A DNA stretch of 14,345 nucleotides from assembly GCA_002697705.1 (NCBI GenBank), contig NZXL01000073.1, positions 17,634 to 31,978 of the forward strand, in the 5' to 3' direction. Within the stretch, counting starts at the first letter, position 1; the number at the start of each line of letters is the position of its first letter. Positions 6,901 to 12,183 of the stretch are shown here, piece by piece. Origin of the DNA: Methanobacteriota archaeon. GTDB lineage: Archaea; Thermoplasmatota; Poseidoniia; Poseidoniales; Poseidoniaceae. The notes under the pieces were generated by a model, which searched no databases, was not told the origin of the DNA, and worked only from the letters and a program-made list of their open reading frames with translations. A program made the position numbers and the translations under genes.

Positions 6901-7998
6901 AATAATACCCAGAGAAATTTACCAGCCCCATGGGCAGAACTCGAAGGAGATTTTTTTATTCTAACAGTTCCATCCTCAGAAATTCGCAATCTAAATAATT
7001 CAATTGACTTAATGAATTGGTGGGATACTGTTTTGCATATGCAACATGAGTTGAGTGGTTATTTACCATGGACTCGAATCGAAAGAGCGGTTTTTGACAT
7101 ACAAATTAGTGCGGGTTGGATGCATTCTGGTTACCCATTTATGGCCCATACGGCAAGTGTAAATGGAGTGGTGAATTTGAGCTATATGTCAACTCAGGGA
7201 GATTGGGGCATGTTTCATGAATTAGGTCATAATCACCAATGGATGGCTGCTACTTTACCAGGTAATACTGAAACTACGTGTAATTTATTCTCCGCCTACA
7301 TAATGACAGAATTAGTTGGAGTAGATTTAGGCGTGGGGCATGGCGCAATGAGTAATTCAAATAGGGAGTCAAGGACTGAAACCTACTTCAATAACGGCGC
7401 TCAAATCGCTCAATGGAGTGTTTGGACTGCTCTTGAAACCCATATTATGATTCAGGAGGAATTTGGCTGGGATGTTTTTACCACAACTTTCCAACAATAC
7501 TACAACACCTCTCTTGGCCAACCATCAACTGATTACCAAGAATATAATTCCTGGGCTGCGCGCATATCTAATCAAACAGGCATGAACTTAATTCCATTTT
7601 TCCGTGCTTGGGGTCTAGAAATTAATGATGAAACTTTTGATTTAATCGATCATCTCCCTGTTTGGAATACCGACCCGCTACGTGAATGGGTTCATGATTA
7701 TCCATCACTTTTGAAAAATCTTTCAACTTCTCAACTCACTTCTTCATCAGCAACATTGAACTGGGAAAATTACGATAATGGGAGTAATGTAAACCAAACT
7801 ATCTGTTGGGGATTGGTTGACGGTGGAACAACAAAATCAGCATGGTCTAGTTGTTCTAGTGAGGGTTTGGCAAGTATTGGACAAGAAGATAAAGCAATTA
7901 CAGGATTAACAACTTCTTCAACATATTATTGGCGAGTTTTGGGCGAAGGCGCAAGTGGAGATCACTGGAGCGGTGTGCAAACTTTTTCAACATTATGA
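3991..7998 (+). CDS. Surface TCAF-like peptidase M60 protein with Ig-like repeats and FN3 domain
   Basis: A 1335-residue extracellular protein, probably a membrane-anchored zinc metallopeptidase acting on glycoproteins. Order: short cytoplasmic start and hydrophobic segment (residues 8-27, signal or anchor); Cys- and acid-rich linker to about 78; five tandem Ig-like repeats of 85-90 residues to about 520; TCAF/ThuA-like domain (about 523-760) with ASAAYSGEGRIVGYGHE and GHGLILGGHSWYW; peptidase M60 domain (about 833-1235) with GLYAAPGE, SAGWMHSGYP, zinc motif HELGH (H1076, E1077, H1080) and E1094 in NTETTCN as probable third ligand, then VWTALET, EEFGW and PFFRAWG; FN3-like domain (1244-1335). 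These blocks match animal TCAF/FAM115 as I recall it. All catalytic residues are present. The repeats hold many Asn-X-Ser/Thr sequons. Substrate unknown; M60 enzymes studied elsewhere cleave mucin-type glycoproteins. Confidence 0.9.
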   Translation: MQEGSGLKIVLAILVALLFASGSYVVTNNLNKDNEEIEQQINCDEQENISKEECIELEIPVIENCTVMEILSDGICRPIFAPQNLTYGSDNFTWTVGEMYNLTPSFSGDGPDSWTVFPSFPSYISLNKNTGEITASPTDNVSSTTYTIMASNNGGIDTTELIISVIDTPPDFYYPSQDWIFFMSNYGESPLPIVEEMNVESWSVDSVLPSGLILDSDGRISGSPSVLGTSYHNISAINSGGLMSVQIKITIVDEAPSLWYGAIGNGGLILTKDIAMSTLVASSSKGAIIQCHSQPELPNGLILADNCDISGTPTILLEQSNFLIISNNSGGVHQRNLSITIFDQSPANIFYGSGDYTFAKQVDQITLTPTYQGGEPLVWSISPSLPNGVLFNTSSGEISGMAEQSSPTVNYFIQANNSGGVTSTFLTLTFIDITPSQISYEKDIIIAESNISDIQINVSNLGYAIDSWASYPTLPSGLILTEDGTISGMPNSRAKRNTYTIYANNSGGSFEVLLNITIHDFAVDWAEITEGVSSVDYGGSWPSQILPFSEWSFPILSDWNQRPVASAAYSGEGRIVGYGHESFVAKSSGPEMILSLNAMKWACDGVGTIGLWQDFNHFEDELTAEGFTVLTSVTPDQLSGLDCFVGEFWNGWSDSQNTKVEEFLTSGHGLILGGHSWYWSYSNTDLAHQYSGNKIAQTTGLFVSSNSGSAQITLDSTATDRMLRTIPAVKALEKHFTTGPMIATSDAPKVEKTISQCSAMLTLDFVEFWGPLREMVNMTGWTQISENKEYDLEANPIDDVLLAIEEGLYLRLPADELIAHPSAVDFPGSVPVNAPRVTQNVSINGDYIGLPSGFGYSGARAHGMMGTGLYAAPGEAVNITVPPSLIDQNVRIQIGAHSDSLWNKDKLDRHPKIHRIWIIDSEIMQVGNTFGGLIYLTFPPDSTFGMLNVEIENAVQAPRFIAGVTTGQEWNNTQRNLPAPWAELEGDFFILTVPSSEIRNLNNSIDLMNWWDTVLHMQHELSGYLPWTRIERAVFDIQISAGWMHSGYPFMAHTASVNGVVNLSYMSTQGDWGMFHELGHNHQWMAATLPGNTETTCNLFSAYIMTELVGVDLGVGHGAMSNSNRESRTETYFNNGAQIAQWSVWTALETHIMIQEEFGWDVFTTTFQQYYNTSLGQPSTDYQEYNSWAARISNQTGMNLIPFFRAWGLEINDETFDLIDHLPVWNTDPLREWVHDYPSLLKNLSTSQLTSSSATLNWENYDNGSNVNQTICWGLVDGGTTKSAWSSCSSEGLASIGQEDKAITGLTTSSTYYWRVLGEGASGDHWSGVQTFSTL
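4222..5556 (+). repeat. Five tandem Ig-like (He_PIG-type) protein repeats
   Basis: The encoded protein repeats a unit of 85-90 residues. Each unit ends with a (S/A)xN(N/S)GG-type turn followed by a beta strand and an (I/F)xD stop: the turns start at residues 151, 236, 326, 415 and 503. The middle of each unit has a W-S/P-x-LPSGL-like stretch and a G-x-I-S/T-G turn. This is the pattern of putative Ig domains in bacterial and archaeal surface proteins, usually spacers or adhesion modules. The copies are diverged at DNA level. Confidence 0.75.
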
Positions 7999-8039
7999 AG
8001 TATCCTAGAGGTTCAATCTTTAACTAATTTAGCGTATAA

Positions 8040-8516
8040 TTATTTCTTAAATTCATAACGCTCGTATTTGTGAATGCCTTTGCCTTGACGCCATATTCTT
8101 TTGAATTCAAATCGAATTAGCATCGATAATAATCTTGCGAATGTATTGAATGTGAGCATTATTGCTGTAGAAAGCCCTGGCCATCCTATTGATTTGAAAG
8201 TTAGATTTTGTAGAACTTTTGCCATCGCTGGATTTTTTGTACAACAAAGAATTTTATCATTTTTTATTTGTTTAACAGCCTTCTCAATCAATTCTTTACC
8301 AATACCCTGCTTCCTGAAATCTTTGTCAACTAGTACGGTTGAAATCTCAGTATGGCTCCCAACTTTTCTCATTTCCGCGTATCCAATAAGATCACCATCA
8401 CGGTAAATTTTGGCACAATTTCCTGCCAAATATTTCGCCTCTTTTTTATCGCTGGACGGAGGACGAACTTCCAATTCCGAAGATAGCATCTTTTTCAACC
8501 ATCTAACATCCTCCAT
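8040..8516 (-). CDS. GNAT-family N-acetyltransferase
   Basis: A 158-residue protein of the GCN5-related acetyltransferase fold, using acetyl-CoA to acetylate an amine of unknown identity. The acetyl-CoA pyrophosphate loop RKQGIG (residues 68-73, R-x-x-G-x-G) follows the beta4 strand EISTVLVDKDF and precedes the helix KELIEKAVKQI, as in motif A. The strand GDLIGYAEMRKV (41-52) is the usual beta2-beta3 region. The C-terminal 40 residues are basic and partly hydrophobic and extend beyond the core. It is the third gene of a probable minus-strand operon, 37 bases after the 83-residue membrane protein, and converges on the M60 gene. Confidence 0.8.
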   Translation of the reverse strand: MEDVRWLKKMLSSELEVRPPSSDKKEAKYLAGNCAKIYRDGDLIGYAEMRKVGSHTEISTVLVDKDFRKQGIGKELIEKAVKQIKNDKILCCTKNPAMAKVLQNLTFKSIGWPGLSTAIMLTFNTFARLLSMLIRFEFKRIWRQGKGIHKYERYEFKK

Positions 8517-8553
8517 GTAGGGAAGTCAAAGCAGTGGCATAAAGTGATTATGC

Positions 8554-8805
8554 CTACTTTTTCTTAGAATCTCTAATAGACCAATTCTTTCTTCGTAGCC
8601 CTTCAAGTGCAACACCGGTTAAAGCACCCCAAACAATTGGATTATCAATTTCCATTAGGTAAACAACAGTCATTGTTAATGCTGCTAATATCCAATGATG
8701 AACCCATAAACCCTTTGCTCGTAAGTGGAACTGGGTATTTTCTGTAACGAATCTAACAAGAGCAAAGGCTATGATTAATGATAGAGAGTATTGAGCAAAT
8801 TCCAT
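8554..8805 (-). CDS. Small integral membrane protein, function unknown
   Basis: An 83-residue protein with hydrophobic stretches near residues 5-20, 35-52 and 55-69 and a strongly basic C-terminus (RRKNWSIRDSKKK), which suggests a cytoplasmic tail. The motif VHHWI lies at the start of the second helix. Its start is well supported: GAGGT six bases before the ATG overlaps the TGA stop of the preceding gene, so the two genes are probably translationally coupled. I recognise no family. Confidence 0.65.
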   Translation of the reverse strand: MEFAQYSLSLIIAFALVRFVTENTQFHLRAKGLWVHHWILAALTMTVVYLMEIDNPIVWGALTGVALEGLRRKNWSIRDSKKK

Positions 8806-8811
8806 TCAAAA

Positions 8812-8816
8812 ACCTC
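8812..8816 (-). promoter_or_regulatory. Ribosome binding site overlapping an upstream stop
   Basis: On the minus strand the TGA stop of the zinc-ribbon gene runs into GAGGT (TGAGGT), six bases before the ATG of the 83-residue membrane protein. This overlap of stop and Shine-Dalgarno is typical of coupled translation and supports a shared transcript. Confidence 0.5.
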
Positions 8817-9561
8817 AGAGTGCTGAGTTGCATGTTGGGCAGAACTTCCAATCTGCTTGTATTGCTGAGCCACAACTTGGACAATTTGTTGATTGGTTTG
8901 TATTACCCATTACAACAGAATCTCTGACCACCGAATTACCAACTTGGCCAATCTGTACCATAGGCTTGTCATCTTTTTCTAGGTGACTTTGGCGAACTCG
9001 ACCAGCCTCTGCAAATAGCCCAGCCTTCTGGTACATATCTGCTGCACCTTTGAAATCTCTAGCCATTTCCAAATTCTTCGCTTGCTGAGCCAAATTTTGT
9101 TGATTGCCTTGGTTTGTTTGTCGTTGTTGTTGGACTGGCATTTGGCCTTGTGGTTGTTGTCGAATCGGTTGGCGTTGTTGTACTGGTTGTTGTACCACTT
9201 GTTGTACCACTTGTTGTGTGTACATTTGTGGCATTTGCTGAACAACTACAGTAGCCTTTTTTGAGCCATGGGAAAGAGCAATAATTCCTGCAAGTAAAGA
9301 GAAACAACAAGCTAGCATCCCTGGTATTGCAAAAGCGTCGCTATTTTCGTCATAACTCTTCCTTTCACATTCATCCATTTCTGCAACAGTCCAAGCATCA
9401 TCCATACAATCATCATATGTATCACCAGAAGTTCCAGCATCGACCATTATCATCAAAAGGAAAATAGCGAAACAAATACCACTAATCCACCACCAAGTCT
9501 TAGGTGAACTCCCAGAACTACCGATGGAAGTACCGTTGACAATTACTTGTGCCACAAACAT
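8815..9561 (-). CDS. Membrane protein with Gln-rich linker and C-terminal zinc ribbon
   Basis: A 248-residue protein from the ATG at 9561. A TTG at 9594 would add 11 residues, but the TATA-like element at 9607-9615 places transcription start near 9584, past the TTG. Two membrane helices (about residues 23-40 and 77-97) flank an acidic extracytoplasmic loop with two cysteines. A Gln-rich linker (about 108-160) and a short alpha-hairpin with TPR-like spacing (MARDFKGAADMYQKAG) follow. The end is a zinc ribbon, CPSC and CPTC spaced by ten residues (C227, C230, C241, C244), with a typical FCPTC. The soluble part should be cytoplasmic. First gene of the minus-strand operon. Function unknown; a scaffold or sensor is possible but not shown. 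Confidence 0.75.
   Translation of the reverse strand: MFVAQVIVNGTSIGSSGSSPKTWWWISGICFAIFLLMIMVDAGTSGDTYDDCMDDAWTVAEMDECERKSYDENSDAFAIPGMLACCFSLLAGIIALSHGSKKATVVVQQMPQMYTQQVVQQVVQQPVQQRQPIRQQPQGQMPVQQQRQTNQGNQQNLAQQAKNLEMARDFKGAADMYQKAGLFAEAGRVRQSHLEKDDKPMVQIGQVGNSVVRDSVVMGNTNQSTNCPSCGSAIQADWKFCPTCNSAL
9188..9216. repeat. Tandem 12-base repeat in the Gln-rich linker
   Basis: TTGTTGTACCAC occurs twice in perfect tandem, followed by a partial third copy. On the coding (minus) strand it gives Gln-Gln-Val-Val repeats. It lies in a longer CAA/TTG-rich tract (about 9075-9245) and is likely prone to slippage, which would change linker length by four residues without a frameshift. Confidence 0.7.
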
Positions 9562-9606
9562 CGGTAGTGGTATTAGTGTATTATGATAACTCAAAATAGT
9601 ACATTG

Positions 9607-9615
9607 TATAATTAA
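9607..9615. promoter_or_regulatory. Shared TATA-like element between divergent genes
   Basis: TATAATTAA on the plus strand reads TTAATTATA on the minus strand, so it can serve as a TATA box in both directions. Plus: start predicted about 25 bases downstream, near 9635, on the ATG of the 36-residue gene (leaderless). Minus: start near 9584, giving about 23 bases of leader before the ATG at 9561. No clear BRE on either side. Confidence 0.45.
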
Positions 9616-9635
9616 CTAATTCTTTTAGCAATACC

Positions 9636-9746
9636 ATGGACGAAATTATCCAAGATGAAGAGGAAGAAAAACCTCAGTTACTAACTCAATTAATTCTTGT
9701 TTTTGTCGTTGTCATTATGGTAATGGTATTCTTTCTTGGAATGTGA
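9636..9746 (+). CDS. 36-residue single-pass membrane protein
   Basis: The reading frame starts MDEIIQDEEEEKPQLL: an acidic, soluble head of about 13 residues. A single hydrophobic segment follows (about residues 15-35, rich in Val, Phe, Met, Leu and Ile) and ends GM. The charge pattern (negative head, no basic tail) and single helix suggest a small membrane protein, perhaps a regulator or accessory subunit; there is no sequence motif to say which. The promoter-like TATAATTAA at 9607 sits at leaderless spacing. It is 32 bases ahead of the 391-residue gene and probably cotranscribed. It is short, so it could be missed by automated annotation. Confidence 0.55.
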   Translation: MDEIIQDEEEEKPQLLTQLILVFVVVIMVMVFFLGM

Positions 9747-9756
9747 GGTTTTGTCA

Positions 9757-9777
9757 ATAAGGGCCTTCTCGCCTTAT
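9757..9777 (+). other. Small hairpin just before the 391-residue gene
   Basis: ATAAGG (9757-9762) pairs with CCTTAT (9772-9777) around a nine-base loop, ending one base before the ATG at 9779. It could limit or tune translation of the downstream gene relative to the 36-residue gene. Six base pairs alone is weak evidence. Confidence 0.25.
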
Positions 9778-9778
9778 C

Positions 9779-10954
9779 ATGGACGAACCAGCCTGGTGGC
9801 CAAATGGTATTGTCCAAACCCCTTATGATTCCTCTTTCATAGGGGAAGCAGTAACCTCTTTTGGGCGTTTGAAAATATGGGACTTTAATCCAACTCTCGA
9901 ATTAGGATGGTGGCAAGATAGTACGAGTAAAGGTAAGTTTTGGGGCGAGTGGCCAGAAGTCAAAGTCTTAGAAGTAATTCAAACTGATAGATCTGGAGTT
10001 TTACTAAACCTAAATGGCACTCATATTGCTAGGATTTGTCCATTCGAAGTAGGTAATGACATCTCTAGAATGGTTCGGCACGAGCCTTGGAATGTTGCTA
10101 TCAGTAGTCAATCGGTAGTAGTTCTGCCAAGTATGGTGTGGTCGGTTGATGGACACGATAGAATCATAGTGTATCCTTGCTCCAATTTGCTTAGTGTTGA
10201 AGAAAGCCATTCTATGAGGTATAAAATCGCAGAGACAGTCGGACAAATTCATGCAAGCATCGATCAGTTCTCAACTCCAAATACAGAAAGAATTTGGAAT
10301 GATAGATTAAAGGAAATTGAGGCTGCACTCAAGACAAATACTCTTTGGCGAGCTCCACATAGTAAATTTACAGTTGGCCTGCCTCGTTTGAATTTAGATA
10401 TTGAAGCCGTTACATTGGTGGAAGGAAAGCCTATGATGTTGCCACAACCAAGAACAATCACAGAACATCTTTTGTGTAACCAAGAACGTTTGCCTGGGCT
10501 TGCAACATTGATGGCCTTAGAGCGACAATGGGCTGAATTTGAAACCCCCACAGAAGAGGGGCGCAAACAACTTCTAGACTCGTGGTTGATGCAAGCCCCA
10601 CCATCATATAGCAAGGGCAAAGCACTCTCAACACTGCTTGGAGGACCTTGGGTTTGGCGTTATCATGCTACTTTACTCACATTGGGCCAAGCGATGATAT
10701 TTTCCGATGATGAATTAGAAAAGAACTCGATTAAATGGCTGAGTGATGTTTCTCGTCTTCAAGCACATCTCGGGATTTTGCGCTTTTGGAAGTCTGGGTT
10801 ATGGGGTGGAATAACTGGAATCATCGTCGCCTTTTTCTCATGGCAACTCGAGACATTAGCGCCTACAACCTCTGCTTTGATAGGTTCAATCAGTCTATTT
10901 TTTGCTATAGCATCTAATCAATTATACTGGGCCAAAGACCCTGACCCTTACTGA
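9779..10954 (+). CDS. Conserved-looking protein with two C-terminal membrane helices, function unknown
   Basis: A 391-residue protein. Residues 1-330 are soluble and rich in tryptophan (a WW pair at 6-7 and at 44-45). Residues about 339-355 and 363-381 are two membrane helices joined by a short loop, so the protein is tail-anchored with its main domain in the cytoplasm. The segment YKIAETVGQIHASI resembles the helix before the catalytic loop of aminoglycoside/choline kinase-like folds, but no HxD or DxD catalytic motif is clear, so a degenerate kinase-like domain is only a guess. An in-frame TAA 21 bases upstream fixes the start region at the ATG used. There is no Shine-Dalgarno sequence. Its stop directly abuts the stop of the convergent MscS gene, with no base between. 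Confidence 0.65.
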   Translation: MDEPAWWPNGIVQTPYDSSFIGEAVTSFGRLKIWDFNPTLELGWWQDSTSKGKFWGEWPEVKVLEVIQTDRSGVLLNLNGTHIARICPFEVGNDISRMVRHEPWNVAISSQSVVVLPSMVWSVDGHDRIIVYPCSNLLSVEESHSMRYKIAETVGQIHASIDQFSTPNTERIWNDRLKEIEAALKTNTLWRAPHSKFTVGLPRLNLDIEAVTLVEGKPMMLPQPRTITEHLLCNQERLPGLATLMALERQWAEFETPTEEGRKQLLDSWLMQAPPSYSKGKALSTLLGGPWVWRYHATLLTLGQAMIFSDDELEKNSIKWLSDVSRLQAHLGILRFWKSGLWGGITGIIVAFFSWQLETLAPTTSALIGSISLFFAIASNQLYWAKDPDPY

Positions 10955-12052
10955 TTAGCGTTGTTGACGAATTCTGTTATCGTAGAATTCTAAACCATGG
11001 CCACGAGCATTTTGCATGATATATAACAGGAATTTTTCTTTCTCTGCTCTTTCATCCGCTCCACCTTGTACATCCCAATATAGGTTGATTGAGACATCAA
11101 CTGAAGTTGCTGAAATATCACTAACTCTGCACCAAGAAGAATCTTCATTCATGGTTGCAGCATTTTCTTGAATAGAATTCAGCACATCATCTCTAAAGGA
11201 TTCAACTTTCTCTGGGTCTGAATTGATATCGAAGTGAACCATTGTTTGCCATCTTCGCCATCTTCTCTTACCAAAATTTTCTACTGGAGTACTTACCAAG
11301 TTAGCATTTGGTATGGTGATAATTGTATCAATGCCAGTCCGAATCAAGGTTGTCCTAAGATTAATTTCAATTACTTCTCCTTCAGCACTACCGACTTGTA
11401 CCCAATCTCCAACCTTAAACGGTCTGTCGAGTAGAACAGTTAACGCACCAAAGAAGTTCGATATTGTATCCTTAGCAGCCAGTGCAAGTGCAAGACCAGA
11501 AATACCCAATCCGGCGATCAATGATGTTAATTTGAATCCAACCGCATCTGCAATGAAAATAGCGCCGATGAAAATTATGAAGAATCGAAGAATACTTTCA
11601 AGCGCACTGATCAAAGTTTTATCAGTGCCGTCAGTTACTCCATCCTCATCTAACATCTCTACAACATCTTGAACGACATCAACCAATCTAAAAGCCCAAA
11701 TAACCAGTGCAAGGGCAATAATAAATTGGAAAATATTTGGAATAACATCTTGCAACATTTCAGGCATTGCAAAGGTATCAGAGCCAGATTGAATAGAATC
11801 TATCAATTGTAAAGTGAGGAAGTATGCAACAGCAGCACCTGCGGCGGAACCCAATGCTTTATCAGAATCTTTTACCGTTTTTCGTTTGATATTTTCAGAC
11901 CTAATTATTCTGTTTAGGACTTTTGGTGCGATTTGCATTGTTATGAATCGAGTGACAACCCCGGCTAAAAATATGCCAAGTATGGCTATGACGGTCATCT
12001 CATTTAATCCGAGGCTTTCTGCAGTATCCGCAGCTAAATCGCTCTCACTCAT
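10955..12052 (-). CDS. mscS: MscS-family mechanosensitive ion channel
   Basis: A 365-residue channel protein that opens under membrane tension and releases solutes during hypo-osmotic shock. I use the ATG at 12052; an upstream in-frame ATG at 12124 would add 24 basic residues, but GGGGG sits four bases before the inner ATG. Hydrophobic segments lie near residues 20-39, 65-87, 105-124 and 155-172. The pore helix and beta domain follow: GLGISGLALALAAKDTISNF (181-200), then GALTVLLDRPFKVGDWVQVG, a Gly/Ala-rich pore helix and the classic MscS signature. GEVIEINLRTTLIRT and IPNANLVSTPVENF continue the conserved beta domain. The C-terminal alpha/beta cytoplasmic domain ends RIRQQR. Diverges from the polytopic membrane protein; abuts the 391-residue gene at its 3' end. 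Confidence 0.92.
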   Translation of the reverse strand: MSESDLAADTAESLGLNEMTVIAILGIFLAGVVTRFITMQIAPKVLNRIIRSENIKRKTVKDSDKALGSAAGAAVAYFLTLQLIDSIQSGSDTFAMPEMLQDVIPNIFQFIIALALVIWAFRLVDVVQDVVEMLDEDGVTDGTDKTLISALESILRFFIIFIGAIFIADAVGFKLTSLIAGLGISGLALALAAKDTISNFFGALTVLLDRPFKVGDWVQVGSAEGEVIEINLRTTLIRTGIDTIITIPNANLVSTPVENFGKRRWRRWQTMVHFDINSDPEKVESFRDDVLNSIQENAATMNEDSSWCRVSDISATSVDVSINLYWDVQGGADERAEKEKFLLYIMQNARGHGLEFYDNRIRQQR

Positions 12053-12183
12053 GATACCCCCAAATGTTCTTTTGATATGATTTTTGTTAATTCGGATATT
12101 CTTTGACAACCGCAAAAAGGTCATTTTTCTATTATGTCGGCTAAATCTTCAATAAGGCAATAGTGAAAGTGGTATCGATTCAA

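Noticed and set aside
8979-9310. Thr- and Asn-rich frames overlapping the Gln-rich linker
   Set aside because: These are out-of-frame readings of the CAA repeat tract in the zinc-ribbon gene.
10264-10620. 118-codon minus-strand frame opposite the 391-residue gene
   Set aside because: It has no start signal, no recognisable motif, and lies fully within a better supported gene.
11313-11672. 119-codon plus-strand frame opposite mscS
   Set aside because: It is the antisense shadow of the strongly conserved MscS pore and beta domain; its composition (Ser/Pro/Ile-rich, no motif) fits a shadow frame.
12053-12124. N-terminal extension of MscS from the ATG at 12124
   Set aside because: It adds a basic 24-residue stretch not typical of the family, and the inner ATG has a purine-rich GGGGG just ahead. 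It remains possible, so the longer form is mentioned in the entry.
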